NCBI RefSeq assembly: GCF_024169245.1
Contig: NZ_JALJWP010000001.1
Span: forward strand, 3,163,501-3,227,500
From: Pseudomonas koreensis
GTDB lineage: Bacteria > Pseudomonadota > Gammaproteobacteria > Pseudomonadales > Pseudomonadaceae
DNA length: 64,000 nt
Reading direction: 5' to 3'
In this document: positions 35,451 to 45,800 of the stretch, piece after piece
How the letters are laid out: every line of letters starts with the position of its first letter
How positions within the stretch are numbered: position 1 is the stretch's first letter
Made by a program: the position numbers and the translations under genes
The notes under the pieces: model-generated
The model's database searches: none
Seen by the model: only the letters and a program-made list of their open reading frames with translations
Told to the model about the DNA's origin: nothing

Positions 35451-36764
35451 TTAGTTGGTCTGCGCTCCCTGGGCGATCCAGGCACCGATCAGGTCACGTT
35501 CCTGCTGGGTCATCTGGGTAATGTTGCCCAGTGGCATGATCTGCGTGGTGATGGCTTGCGCCTGAATGCGCGCGGCGTTCTGGCGGATCTGCTCGGGGGT
35601 GTCGAACATCACACCGGCCGGGGCTGCGCTGAACAACGGGCTGGTTGGCTTGGACGAATGGCACACCGTGCAACGCTCTTGAATCACGTTGTGCACTTTG
35701 TCGAAACCGGGGCCGGCATTCGAGGCTTGCGCCGGTGCTGTTGCAGGAGCTGCGGGTGCCTCAGGTTGCGCCGCTTCGGCCGGTTTCGCGCCACCGCCCA
35801 GTGCCGTTTCCGGCAGCGGTTGGTATTCGATTTTGGCTGGCGCCTTGGCCACTTCAGGTGCGCTCGACATCGGCGCCGGGCCAGTGACATAGGCCAGGCA
35901 GATCATGCCCACCGCTGCCACCGGCAGGGTCCAGGCAAACTTGTGGCTGTCGTGACGGGTGTTGAAGTAGTGACGCACCAACACTGCCAGCACCGCGATC
36001 CCGGCCAGGATCAGCCAGTTGTACTGGCTGCCATAGGTGCTCGGGAAGTGGTTGCTGATCATGATGAACAGCACCGGCAGGGTGAAGTAGTTGTTGTGCC
36101 GCGAACGCAGCAGACCCTTGGCCGGCAGTGCCGGATCCGGCGTGCGGTTCTCGGCAATCGCCGCGACCAATGCACGCTGCGCCGGCATGATGATGCGGAA
36201 CACGTTGCCGACCATGATGGTGCCGATGATCGCGCCGACATGCAGGTACGCACCACGACCGCTGAACACTTTGCTGAAGCCATAGGCGGCGGCAATGATC
36301 AGGACGAACAGGATGAAGCCGAGCAGGGCGGGTTTCTTGCCCAGGGCCGAATCGCAGAGGAAGTCGTAGACGAACCAGCCGACGATCAGCGAGCCGATAC
36401 CGATGGCCACGCCTTCAGGACCGCTGAGGCCGCTGCCGGGTGCGACGAGGTAGAGTACGGGGTTGGAGTAGAACACCACGCACAGCAGCGCGATCCCCGA
36501 CATCCAGGTGAAGTAGGCTTCCCACTTGAACCAGTGCAGGTTGTCCGGCATGGACGGCGGGGCCAGTTTGTATTTTTCCAGGTGGTAGATGCCGCCGCCG
36601 TGGATCGCCCACAGATCACCGGCCAGACCGGTTTTCGGGTTGACGCGGTTGAGGTTGTTCTCCAGCCAGACGAAGTAGAACGACGCGCCGATCCAGGCCA
36701 CGCCAGTGATCATGTGAACCCAGCGCACGCTCAGGTTCAGCCATTCCAACAGATGTGCTTCCAC
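35451..36764 (-). CDS. puuD: Membrane urate oxidase PuuD with cytochrome c domain
   Basis: 437 residues from a GTG at 36764 (AGAGGT site). About eight membrane helices carry His residues suited to heme or redox use (SVRWVHMITGVAWIGA, DLWAIHGGGIYHLEKY). After helix eight comes a Pro/Ala-rich linker (AKAPAKIEYQPLPE) and a c-type cytochrome domain with CTVCH and a later Met. PuuD oxidises urate to 5-hydroxyisourate and passes electrons to the respiratory chain rather than to oxygen. It supplies substrate to UraH. Confidence 0.93.
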   Translation of the reverse strand: MEAHLLEWLNLSVRWVHMITGVAWIGASFYFVWLENNLNRVNPKTGLAGDLWAIHGGGIYHLEKYKLAPPSMPDNLHWFKWEAYFTWMSGIALLCVVFYSNPVLYLVAPGSGLSGPEGVAIGIGSLIVGWFVYDFLCDSALGKKPALLGFILFVLIIAAAYGFSKVFSGRGAYLHVGAIIGTIMVGNVFRIIMPAQRALVAAIAENRTPDPALPAKGLLRSRHNNYFTLPVLFIMISNHFPSTYGSQYNWLILAGIAVLAVLVRHYFNTRHDSHKFAWTLPVAAVGMICLAYVTGPAPMSSAPEVAKAPAKIEYQPLPETALGGGAKPAEAAQPEAPAAPATAPAQASNAGPGFDKVHNVIQERCTVCHSSKPTSPLFSAAPAGVMFDTPEQIRQNAARIQAQAITTQIMPLGNITQMTQQERDLIGAWIAQGAQTN

Positions 36765-36815
36765 AGTCTTTACCTCTCGCCTGTCACTCTTGTTGTCGAG
36801 TGATCAGACCTTCTC

Positions 36816-37319
36816 TTATTGGTGGGGGGCGAGGATCAACCGCTCATCCTCTTTGAAAAAATGCTCATCGCAGTTATTGCCTGTGCCACTGCGATCAACC
36901 ACCAGGAAGTCATCCCGCTTTTCGATCGTCAGCACCGGGTGGTGCCAGACGCCGCGATGGTAATTGATGCCCTGCCTGCCGTTGGTGACGAAGGCGCGGA
37001 CCAAGCCTGATACAGGTGCATCGCCAACGGGCGCGACCACGATCAGAAAGGGGTTGCCGAGCAGCGGAATGAAAGCCTGGCTGCCCAGCGGATGGCGTTC
37101 CAGCATGCAAACGGTCAGCGGCATGTCCTGCGCATCCGCGCGGAAAATGCTGATGATTGCGTTGTCCTCAGGCGTCGCGGTTTCGACCGTCGCCAGTTTG
37201 TGGAAGCGCATGGTCGAACCGTTGTTGATCATGAAGTGATCGCTGCCGTCGGTTTCGATGACGTCACCGAAAGGGGCGAAGGCTTCTTTGGTCAGCGGTT
37301 CAATCGTCAGTGTGCGCAT
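36816..37319 (-). CDS. allA: Ureidoglycolate lyase AllA
   Basis: 167 residues, family length. Visible signatures: EAFAPFGDVIE near residue 11, MLERHPLGSQAFIPL, and NYHRGVWHHPVLTI in the cupin-like fold. It splits ureidoglycolate to glyoxylate and urea, the last step of this branch. The gene lies 51 bases upstream of puuD on the same strand. Confidence 0.93.
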   Translation of the reverse strand: MRTLTIEPLTKEAFAPFGDVIETDGSDHFMINNGSTMRFHKLATVETATPEDNAIISIFRADAQDMPLTVCMLERHPLGSQAFIPLLGNPFLIVVAPVGDAPVSGLVRAFVTNGRQGINYHRGVWHHPVLTIEKRDDFLVVDRSGTGNNCDEHFFKEDERLILAPHQ

Positions 37320-37341
37320 GCTGTTCTTCTTTTCGTTGAGT

Positions 37342-37451
37342 GATCGTTCCCACGCTCTGCGTGGGAATGCAGCCCGTGACGCTCCGCGTCACATCCAAAG
37401 CGGACGCAGAGCGTCCAGTGATGCATTCCCACGCAGAGCGTGGGAACGATC
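37342..37451. repeat. GATCGTTCCCACGC-type inverted repeat
   Basis: GATCGTTCCCACGCTCTGCG and its inverted copy ending GTGGGAACGATCA enclose a second inverted pair (GACGCTCCGCGTC and GGACGCAGAGCGTCC). This family differs from the REP units and recurs at 55422-55529. It sits between alc and allA. Confidence 0.8.
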
Positions 37452-37460
37452 ATTGCAGTG

Positions 37461-38456
37461 TTATTTAGCGACCTTGCCGAGTACACGCAGGCGACTCACA
37501 CCACCATCCGGGAACACGTTCAGGCGAATGTGGGTGATCGGGCCCAGCGCTTTGATCTGCTCGACGAAGGTGTGTTCGGCGTGCATTTCCAGCTTCTGGC
37601 TTGGCAGCAGTTCGCGCCAGAACAGCGACTGGGTTTCGATCTGGCTGTCGGTGCCGCCCTTGACGAACGCGCCCTGGATCGAGCAGGTGTCCGGGTAGTT
37701 GCCTTTGAAGTGCAGGGTGTCGACGACGATTTTCTCGATTTCGCCCGGATGACCCAGGGCGACGATCACCCAGTCATTGCCCGGCGTGCGACGACGCGCG
37801 GTTTCCCAGCCGTCGCCCATGTTGATGCCACGACCCGGGTTGAGGATGTTGCTCATGCGGCCGAAGTGTTCGTCGGAGCAGGCGAGGGCGCGGCCACCAT
37901 TGAGGGCTGCGGCGAGATCGACTTGCTCGTTGTCACCCACGGCCGACCAGTCGCGGAACGGAATGCCGTACACGCGCAGACGCGCGACGCCGCCGTCCGG
38001 GTAGATGTTGAAGCGCAGGTGGCTGAAGGCCTGGTCGTTGCTGATTTCGTGGTAGTGGTGGCTGTTGCCTTGCAGCTCGACGGCCGACAGCACTTCGGTC
38101 CACTGAGTGTTCTCATCCGGCTCGCCCGACGCCAGGAAGCACGCTTCCAGCGAGGCCGATGGCGGGTAGTTGCCGGTGAAGAATGAAGTGTCGATGTCCA
38201 CGCCTTTGATCGAGCCCGGTACGCCCAGACGGATCACCGCGCTGTCGTAACCTTCGAAGCGCTTGCGGCGCGACTCCCAGCCGTCCATCCACTTGCCGTT
38301 GTCATCGAACACGCCCTCCTTCCATACGGCCGGGGTCGGCTGAAACAGACGATTGGCGTCTGCGAACCAGTCATCGGTGACCGAAATGATCTTGGTGCCC
38401 AGACGGGCGTCGGCCAGGTTGACGTATTTTTCGAAAGGTACGGCGTAAGCTTTCAT
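37461..38456 (-). CDS. alc: Allantoicase
   Basis: 331 residues from ATG 38456 (AAGAAGA site). Two tandem allantoicase repeats are visible: [13 protein letters not shown] with [13 protein letters not shown], and [13 protein letters not shown] with [12 protein letters not shown]. It converts allantoate to ureidoglycolate and urea, feeding AllA. It is followed by the long inverted repeat before allA. Confidence 0.95.
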   Translation of the reverse strand: MKAYAVPFEKYVNLADARLGTKIISVTDDWFADANRLFQPTPAVWKEGVFDDNGKWMDGWESRRKRFEGYDSAVIRLGVPGSIKGVDIDTSFFTGNYPPSASLEACFLASGEPDENTQWTEVLSAVELQGNSHHYHEISNDQAFSHLRFNIYPDGGVARLRVYGIPFRDWSAVGDNEQVDLAAALNGGRALACSDEHFGRMSNILNPGRGINMGDGWETARRRTPGNDWVIVALGHPGEIEKIVVDTLHFKGNYPDTCSIQGAFVKGGTDSQIETQSLFWRELLPSQKLEMHAEHTFVEQIKALGPITHIRLNVFPDGGVSRLRVLGKVAK

Positions 38457-38546
38457 TCTTCTTGTCTGCCTTTGATAAGTTGGCTGGGGATGCTTGCAGG
38501 GCCCTGGGAAACACAAGCGTTCTAGAGATTTCTCGGGCCAGGCTCG

Positions 38547-39062
38547 CTAAAGGGTCAGTAAACGGAACAGGGCAATCTTGTTGATCTCCGCCAGCGCGCA
38601 TTTGAACTCGGCTTCCACCGAATTGTTGATGCGCGTTTCGAACGCCGCGAGGATCTGATGCCGGTTGCTGCCTTTTACCGCCATGATGAAGGGAAACTTG
38701 AACTTGGCTTTGTAGGCGTCGTTCAGCTCGGTGAAGCGCTGGAACTCTTCGGCCGTGCATTGGTGAATCCCCGCGCCCGACTGTTCTTCAGTACTGGCCG
38801 CGGTAAGCTGGCCCTGGACGGCGGCTTTGCCGGCCAGGTCCGGGTGAGCGTTGATCAGCGCCAGCTGGCTGGCATGATCGGCGCTCAACAGGATGTCGCT
38901 CATGCGCTGGTGCAGGGTTTCGATCTCGTCGATCGACGCGTCCGCACCGAGGTCGTAGGCCTTTTCGGCCACCCATGGCGAATGTTCGTAGATGTCGGCG
39001 AAGGCTTTGACGAAAGCGTCGCGGCTCAGTGTCGACGGTTGCAGGGTTTGAAAGCGGCTCAT
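38547..39062 (-). CDS. uraD: OHCU decarboxylase
   Basis: 171 residues from ATG 39062, overlapping the puuE stop by four bases (ATGA). Family motifs include FVKAFADIYEHSPWVAEKAY, INAHPDLAGKA (His of the active site), and FPFIMAVKGSNRHQIL. It decarboxylates 2-oxo-4-hydroxy-4-carboxy-5-ureidoimidazoline to S-allantoin after UraH. Confidence 0.95.
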   Translation of the reverse strand: MSRFQTLQPSTLSRDAFVKAFADIYEHSPWVAEKAYDLGADASIDEIETLHQRMSDILLSADHASQLALINAHPDLAGKAAVQGQLTAASTEEQSGAGIHQCTAEEFQRFTELNDAYKAKFKFPFIMAVKGSNRHQILAAFETRINNSVEAEFKCALAEINKIALFRLLTL

Positions 39063-39985
39063 TTTGCAGTCCCTTGGTACGGGTGGGTTTGCTGCCAGTG
39101 GCGTGCGATGTCGACGCGACGGCTGAACCACACCTGTTCATGACTTTTGGCGTATTCGATAAAGCGCTTGAGCGAAGCGAGGCGACCGGGGCGGCCGATC
39201 AGGCGGCAGTGCAGACCGATCGAGAGCATTTTCGGCGCTTCGGCACCTTCGGCGTAGAGCACGTCGAACGCGTCTTTGAGGTATTCGAAAAAATCGTCAC
39301 CCTTGTTGAAACCCTGCACTTGGGTGAAGCGCATGTCGTTGGTGTCGAGGGTGTACGGGATCACCAGATGCGGCTTGCCGGTCGGGTTGTTCGGTTCCCA
39401 GTAGGGGAGGTCGTCGTCGTAGGTATCGCAGTCGTAGAGGAAACCGCCTTCTTCCATCACCAGGCGACGGGTGTTCGGCCCGGTGCGGCCGGTGTACCAG
39501 CCCAGCGGACGTTCACCGGTCAGTTCGGTGAGGATGCGGATCGCTTCGAGCATGTGCTCGCGTTCCTGCGCTTCGTCCATGTACTGGTAGTCGATCCAGC
39601 GGTAGCCGTGGCTGCAGATTTCATGGCCGGCCTCGACCATCGCACGGATCACGTCGGGGTGACGCTGGGCGGCCATGGCCACGGCGAAGATGGTCAGCGG
39701 AATGTCGAATTCCTTGAACAGTTTCAGAATGCGCCAGACGCCGGCACGGCTGCCATACTCGTAAAGCGATTCCATGCTCATGTTGCGCGCGCCTTGCAGC
39801 GGCTGAGCAGCGACCATTTCAGACAGAAAGGCTTCGGACTCCTTGTCGCCGTGCAGAATATTGCGCTCGCCGCCTTCTTCGTAATTGAGCACGAAGGACA
39901 GCGCGATCCGGGCATTGCCCGGCCAGTGTGGGTGAGGAGGGTTACTGCCGTAACCGATCAGGTCGCGTGGGTAGTCAGCGCTCAC
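39059..39985 (-). CDS. puuE: Allantoinase PuuE (polysaccharide-deacetylase fold)
   Basis: 308 residues from a GTG at 39985 with GGAAG six bases upstream; this matches the length I recall for the P. fluorescens enzyme, so longer frames are rejected. Shared NodB-fold motifs: GARNMSMESLYEYGSRAGVW, HEICSHGYRW and YTGRTGPNTRRL. PuuE opens the allantoin ring to allantoate without the usual binuclear metal centre. First gene of a puuE-uraD run, and a TTGTATACAA palindrome lies 74 bases before the start. Confidence 0.95.
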   Translation of the reverse strand: MSADYPRDLIGYGSNPPHPHWPGNARIALSFVLNYEEGGERNILHGDKESEAFLSEMVAAQPLQGARNMSMESLYEYGSRAGVWRILKLFKEFDIPLTIFAVAMAAQRHPDVIRAMVEAGHEICSHGYRWIDYQYMDEAQEREHMLEAIRILTELTGERPLGWYTGRTGPNTRRLVMEEGGFLYDCDTYDDDLPYWEPNNPTGKPHLVIPYTLDTNDMRFTQVQGFNKGDDFFEYLKDAFDVLYAEGAEAPKMLSIGLHCRLIGRPGRLASLKRFIEYAKSHEQVWFSRRVDIARHWQQTHPYQGTAK

Positions 39986-40404
39986 TGCAGTCTTCCTTCT
40001 TGTACGTTGACAGATTGGTGTGGCGGCCTGGCAGGCTGGCGTCACAGCGATGGGCTGATTGTATACAACTTTATTTACATTTTGTAAGCCTGAATTTTCG
40101 CATTTTTCATCGGCCGTCATCTTTTGCTGCTAATGGTTCAAGCCTGCAAGAAACCTGCCTGACCAGTCAGCTAATGAATAGAAGGTTCAATGATCAGGCG
40201 CTTTGCCTGCGAACTGGCGATAAACACCCGGATGGCGGGGGTGAAGCGAAAAATGTCGTTTTTATTGTGTACAATTTTTTTAAAAAGTGTCTTAATCAGT
40301 CGCTCGCCGCAGTGTTTCGTGCTCCGAAACGGTGCGGTCTCCTTTCAACTGACTTCGGGAGGCGCGAAGTCTGACTGCTTGTTGCGGCCAGGCGCGCAGA
40401 ATCA
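39986..40404. promoter_or_regulatory. Divergent control region of puuE and uraH with two GTATAC/GTGTAC palindromes
   Basis: TTGTATACAA lies at 40059-40068 and TTGTGTACAA at 40265-40274, 74 and 131 bases upstream of the two divergent starts. This style of palindrome is typical of FadR-type GntR regulators. The same TTGTGTACAA precedes the purine permease at 48734-48743. No gene is seen in the interval. Confidence 0.6.
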
Positions 40405-40758
40405 ATGGGACGTTTGACAACACACGTTTTGGACGCTGCACACGGTTGCCCGGGCAGCTCGATCAAGGTCGAGCTGTACCGCGTTGAAGGTTCGCAACTG
40501 GAATTGGTCGCCAGTGCGACAACCAACAGCGATGGCCGGGTCGATGCGCCGTTGCTGCAGGGTGACGATTACCGCAGCGGCGTTTATCAGGTGCAGTTCC
40601 ATGCCGGCGATTACTACCGCGCACGTGGCGTGCAACTGCCCGAGCCGGCGTTTCTCGATGTGGTGGTGCTGCGTTTCGGCATCTGCGCCGAGCAGGAGCA
40701 CTACCACGTGCCCCTGCTGATTTCGCCTTACAGCTATTCCACGTACCGGGGCAGCTGA
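40405..40758 (+). CDS. uraH: 5-Hydroxyisourate hydrolase (transthyretin-like)
   Basis: 117 residues. Signature ends: LTTHVLDAAHG near the start and YSYSTYRGS at the very end, with the conserved RCH-type set represented by H7, R-containing GDYYRARG and the terminal YRGS. It hydrolyses 5-hydroxyisourate to OHCU after PuuD. Divergent from puuE and followed by a strong terminator. Confidence 0.95.
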   Translation: MGRLTTHVLDAAHGCPGSSIKVELYRVEGSQLELVASATTNSDGRVDAPLLQGDDYRSGVYQVQFHAGDYYRARGVQLPEPAFLDVVVLRFGICAEQEHYHVPLLISPYSYSTYRGS

Positions 40759-40816
40759 CCCCCAAGCAGCTGCCCCCACCGGGAAGCGACTGCGCATATA
40801 GCTTCTTTGGTCTTTC

Positions 40817-40846
40817 GCCCGCTCACACTGCGGGCTTTTTTATTGC
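40817..40846 (+). terminator. Terminator of uraH
   Basis: GCCCGC and GCGGGC form a stem with a seven-base loop, followed by TTTTTTATT. It closes the plus-strand transcript before the convergent toxin-like genes. Confidence 0.85.
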
Positions 40847-40891
40847 CTCAAGATGCCCTCAAGTCCGTCAATCAGAGCATCCGGCCATCGC

Positions 40892-42727
40892 TCAGCGCTC
40901 GCGAATAATGAATACCGCGTCAGGCTTGCCGGCAACCTGCAACACTCCCCCGATCAGCCACACCACTTTGTTTTGTGCAGCCGCCTCGGTCAGCGCTTTG
41001 AAAGCAACCTGACCGATCCGGGCGGGTGTGCTCGGCTCAGTCAGTTCATTACCGGGCACATGAGTCAGGCCCGCCTGATCGATCGTCCCCAGTTTGAGAA
41101 AGAAAATCTGCTCCTGACGGGCTCTTTTGAACACCAGTGTTGGCATGCGATGTTCATACGTCAGCGGGAAAATCTCGTAGCCGCTGGTTACCAGCAAGGA
41201 GCCGAGCAGGCGCCTCAGGTTGAGGTCTGAGGGATAGGTTTTGTAGTGGTTCCAGGCAAAGGGAAAACGCTGCGGATCGAAGGTCAGTCGTTGCAACTCG
41301 CCGTCTCCCTGGGAAGGCATCGGGATCAGCCTTTTACCGCCGAGGTCGATGTCGGGCGCCACGGCCAGCATGCTTATTGGATCGGCCAGTGCCGACGCCG
41401 TGGAGAGTGGTCTTTGCTGCCACTGATGCAGCGTGGCCTGGATATTCACCAACCCGGTGCCGGTAATGGTCGGCGAATGATCCGCCAGCTCAAACAACCG
41501 TCTGGCGACAGCACGTGCAGTGGCAGCAGAAAAATCCGGGAAAGCGCGAGCAACAGACTGGGTTATCGGCTCTTCAAAAAAACGTTTCCCCGGATGTATT
41601 TCGCCAGGATCGCTGCCAAGTCGGAATGTTGCCACCGGCTGCAGCCCGGGAGCGTTGAGCAGCATGTTTTCGAAGGCTTCAAAGTGTGTCGGCACAAACT
41701 CCGGGTGACGCAGGAAATACACTTTGGGCGCGGGGTTTGAGCCCACCGGCACGATGGAATAATGCAACCAGCCAAGCTGCACCGACTCGATCCCTGCAGG
41801 CTTGTTCAAGTGGCCCCATGACAACCAGAAGTACGGGGTCTGCTGATGGTGAACGGTTGCCGTTGCCGAGACGGCCGGTTCCAGCCGTGGCCGTTTGCTC
41901 GGGCCGGCGATCGGCTCGTCGGCCTGGCCGACTGGTTCCTGGCTGGATGAAGGGGTTTCGTTGGGCTTTGTGTTTGAGGTTTTTTGTCGCCAGAACACAG
42001 TTCCTTCGATCTGCTCAAAAAAAATGTCAGGCGCCTCCTGGCTCGACGCAAATGCCTGCTGATATTCGCCGGCCTTGTTTTTGCGCACCATCACGGTGCC
42101 CTCTACCGTGGTGACAAAGGTCTGCTTGAACTTGTTGTAGCGAATGCCATCAGTCGCCAGCTCGGGTTTCGTCAGCCTGTTGGCATCCTCTGGTTTCAGG
42201 TAGGTGGGACGGGTAGAGTCAGTCGAAGCGAGCCGGATCGGTTGCCTGTCAGGGCGCTGGATGCGCCAGCTCGGCTGTCCTTCGTTGCGAACCAGAGCAA
42301 GGCCGTGGACTCCGGGTGCAAAGGTCAGCGGCAAATGGTAGTTGCCGCGCTGATCCTGTTCGACCAAAAACTGTCCTTCGCCAGCGACTTGTGCGTACGT
42401 TCGCTGATCCGGACCGGTGAACAGTCCGTCGTTGTCCGGCGCGGGAACCAGCTCGTGAAATCGCTCTTGCGGCCAAGCGGTCGCGCTGCGAGTCGCGCTG
42501 AAATTCTCCACTGCTGGCGGCATCTCGTGAATGCTCACTGCGGGCGTGCTATCGCCCGCTGCCGGGATATCCGGGCCACGGCTGAGTGGCGTCGGCTCAA
42601 TACCCCGCAACAGGGCGTCGGGCATGTGCAGCCCGACGCTGATGCTGCGCGTTGGTGAACCTGGACCTGAGGTGTCGTGCATGTCGGCTTTTGTCGTGAC
42701 AGACACTTTTTTGGGTGGTTTGGCCAT
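40892..42727 (-). CDS. Large unknown protein beside the RTX-like gene
   Basis: 611 residues from ATG 42727; the longer frame upstream lacks a ribosome site. Order: basic disordered N-terminus (MAKPPKKVSVTTK), Pro/Ser-rich region, two similar ~75-residue modules (FHELVPAPDNDGLFTGPDQR and GIRYNKFKQTFVTTVEGTVM), a charged linker (PSKRPRLEP), and a mixed C-terminal domain ending VAGKPDAVFIIRER. There is no signal peptide. The modules recall those in large DUF6543-type toxins of Pseudomonas, but that link is from memory. It lies 92 bases downstream of the RTX-like gene on the same strand and may be its partner. Confidence 0.6.
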   Translation of the reverse strand: MAKPPKKVSVTTKADMHDTSGPGSPTRSISVGLHMPDALLRGIEPTPLSRGPDIPAAGDSTPAVSIHEMPPAVENFSATRSATAWPQERFHELVPAPDNDGLFTGPDQRTYAQVAGEGQFLVEQDQRGNYHLPLTFAPGVHGLALVRNEGQPSWRIQRPDRQPIRLASTDSTRPTYLKPEDANRLTKPELATDGIRYNKFKQTFVTTVEGTVMVRKNKAGEYQQAFASSQEAPDIFFEQIEGTVFWRQKTSNTKPNETPSSSQEPVGQADEPIAGPSKRPRLEPAVSATATVHHQQTPYFWLSWGHLNKPAGIESVQLGWLHYSIVPVGSNPAPKVYFLRHPEFVPTHFEAFENMLLNAPGLQPVATFRLGSDPGEIHPGKRFFEEPITQSVARAFPDFSAATARAVARRLFELADHSPTITGTGLVNIQATLHQWQQRPLSTASALADPISMLAVAPDIDLGGKRLIPMPSQGDGELQRLTFDPQRFPFAWNHYKTYPSDLNLRRLLGSLLVTSGYEIFPLTYEHRMPTLVFKRARQEQIFFLKLGTIDQAGLTHVPGNELTEPSTPARIGQVAFKALTEAAAQNKVVWLIGGVLQVAGKPDAVFIIRER

Positions 42728-42819
42728 TCTGAAATACTCATAAAGTGAAAACGCAGGCGCGTGCAGGCGCTTGGCTGAACGCAACCTTCGCAAGAGGGAT
42801 CGGTATAAATTTCTCGACG

Positions 42820-45800
42820 TTACGCGGACGGCGTGATCTGCGGCATAGGCAAGAAGATGCCGGATTGGTGACTGCAGCGATTCGTCATTCGCAGCTCGGA
42901 GGCTTCAATGCGTGAGTTGTCGGCACGCAGCACCCAACCGTAGGCGGCGAAGTTGTAACTCAGCGCAGCTGTCTCATCGACAATCCACTCAGCGTTCCTG
43001 ACCTTGACCACATCATTGGCCATTGAAGCGAGTGCTGCAGGGATCGGTTTCGTAGCATCGGGTGCTTCAAAAAAACGTGCATCCAGGCCGTCCGCATAGA
43101 CCTGGTCAAACACCAGATCGACCGTATGCACGATTCCGTTCGCAGTGATGACGCGGATCTGATCGATCAAGTCCTCGCTTTCATACACCGGTAGATGAAC
43201 AGTGCAGGTGCCGATGGATAAACGATTGTCGGCGAGTCTGATATCGACCGTGCCGAGTTGCGTCGCGTCGAGTTCCCACGTGGATGAATGCGCGAGCCGC
43301 ACGCTGGCCTCGGCGAGTGCGCCCGGTGTCGAGAGTTTGATGGTCGTGTCGGCAGCGAGATGAATCAGATACGTCGAGCCTTCACCTATGAGGCTTTCCA
43401 TGCCGGTTTGCACGGTCAGGGCAGTGAGGGTGGCACAGCAAGGTCGATTGCCCATTTCGTAGGCCTGGTTTTCCGGCAACGCATAACTGTAACGCCGAGA
43501 GCGAACGGCGAGGGGCAGGGTCATCGGAGTGATCCATTCCCTTGGCACGGAGTAATCGGAAAAGCCCGGGAGGGCAGCGGTTTCATCCGTGAGGCCGGCA
43601 TTCAAGGCAACTCCGTCCCTGAAGATCAGTACATAACGAAAAAACGGCCGGACCGCCATGGTGCGCATGATTTTAGTCAGATTGTCGTGACCATCTTCAT
43701 TACGGGCGGCGGCGAAATAATTCAACTTGATACGTTTCTCGCCGAAGTGATAAACGAGATGGCAACCTGCTGTCAGCCGATAGGATTCAGGTTTCACTGC
43801 AAAAAAATGCGCCTCGGCTTTTGTCAGTTCATCACTGTCGTAGTCCAGATAGATTTTGCTGACTATTCCAGAACGAAGTACCGAGTAGAAAGTGGTCATG
43901 TTGCTGGAGCGCGGCAGGTAGTAACTCGCTTCCTGCTGATGTCTGATCCAGCATTCATCTGCGTAAACGATGATGGGTCTTTGCGGCTGGCCGAGTTTGA
44001 TAAAGATTTCGGAAAAAGCCTCTGTGTGCTCCTCGGTGATTGTCTCTGGCAGATCAAGTTGGAATTGGTAGCCGTCGCTGGTGATGAACGTCAGGTTCTT
44101 ATGGATCAGGCTTCGAACATCGGCGTTTTGTTCGTAAACATCATGAATGCTCAATATGTTCTTGGGGATGTCATGAAATTCGAATCCGGACGTCACGATC
44201 AAGTCGTTGCCCTTGACTTGCCATGATTCAATCAACTCTTTCTTCCAGTTGAGTACGACGTAACTTGGCTGTTTGCCATCTTCGAATATCGAGAAGTGCC
44301 CCTCCACGTGAGCAATGAAGTACTGATCGGCGCCCGCTTCGCCGGATGCCTGAGCATCCTTGTGCGACAGGTAGATCTGGTCATCCCCGGCACCTGCTTC
44401 GATTACGTCGCTACCGCGGCCCTTGATAATGTTGGCTTGCGCTGTGCCGGTCACGACGCTTGTGGCGTGTTCGACGGTTTCAACGTTTTCAATGCTGTCT
44501 ATCAGGCTGTGCAGGACATGTTTCTTGCCCTGTTCGGCAGACTGGTCGTTCGAAATGATCTGGAGCGTACCGGCCAGCAAGTCGACGTAATAGCCGGTTT
44601 TATCCGTGCGGTAATTGGAGTAATGGCCGCCGAGTACCAGTGTGTCGTTGCCTTCGCCGCCTCGCAGTGTCGAATACTCCGTGGCGTCCGTGCCTTGTTT
44701 GAGAAAGTCCGCCGCGTTGTCGAACACGAATTGATCGTCTTTCTCACCCCCGGTCAGGTCTTTCTTTCCTGACTTGTAATGAAAGACATTCGGTTTTTTT
44801 TCGACCCCCCTGATCGAGTCGCGGCCTTCGGAAAGCAGCCAGAGAACGCTCTTGTTGTCTGCCGCAATCCCCAATTGTGCACCGGGCGTGTCTTTTGTTA
44901 CGCCTTCGCGCGCATCGATGGTGTCGTCAATGCCGACTGTTTCAGGGACATGTATCGATTCCCAGGCATCCTGTTTGGTCCACCAGTTTCGCTTCCAGAC
45001 CCGGGTTGGCCTCAGGCGGACTTCGAACTGGCCATTGACGATGGCTTCGGTGCTGTCCTTGAGAGGGCCATCGAGCAGTCGCCTGGCGGTCGTTTTCAAT
45101 TGGGCGGAGTGCTGCAGCAAGGTCTTGGCCTTGGCATAGCGGTCCTGGATGTCCTGATCGATATCCTTCATACAGAACGCAAACCATCCGGTGCGCCACC
45201 GCTCATCGAGGGTGAGCTCGATATAGTCGTCGATGTCGTCAACGATGCGCACCGCGCCATAAACCTGCGAGCCAATGGCAAGAATCGCACCGGCAGCCAG
45301 CCCGACCGGGCCGGCGAATGAGAATCCGGCCATCGCCGCCGCGCCGAGGATCACGGTCATGGCCGCGCTGGTAATACTCAGACCGGCGCTGACATAGTGA
45401 TCCATCGCTTCCTTGCCCGTCGCGTTCTCGGCGGCATTCATGGACCGTACCGCGGTGTAGATATCGAAGGGCAACGTCAGCGCGCCACCGACCAGCCCCC
45501 CCGAACGCCCCAGCCTGAGCGCCATTCGTGTCCTGGCAAAGTCCCGGTAGGCATGTTGCCCGGCCGTGAGCATCTGAGTGGCAATCTTGCTGACGCCAAC
45601 ATCGACAGCGATCGACCCGAGTTCCGAAGCGATGCCCGTACTGTTTATCGCAACCTCCTCGCGGTTATCGGTCTTGATCGCATCGACTACTCCCCGCAGG
45701 CCCATGAACAGGCCGAAACCCTGGATACCTACGCTCGAGCCGAGCGTTGCGTAGCTTTTGGTCAATGTCTTCCAGCGTGGATGGTGTTTGGGCAGATGCA

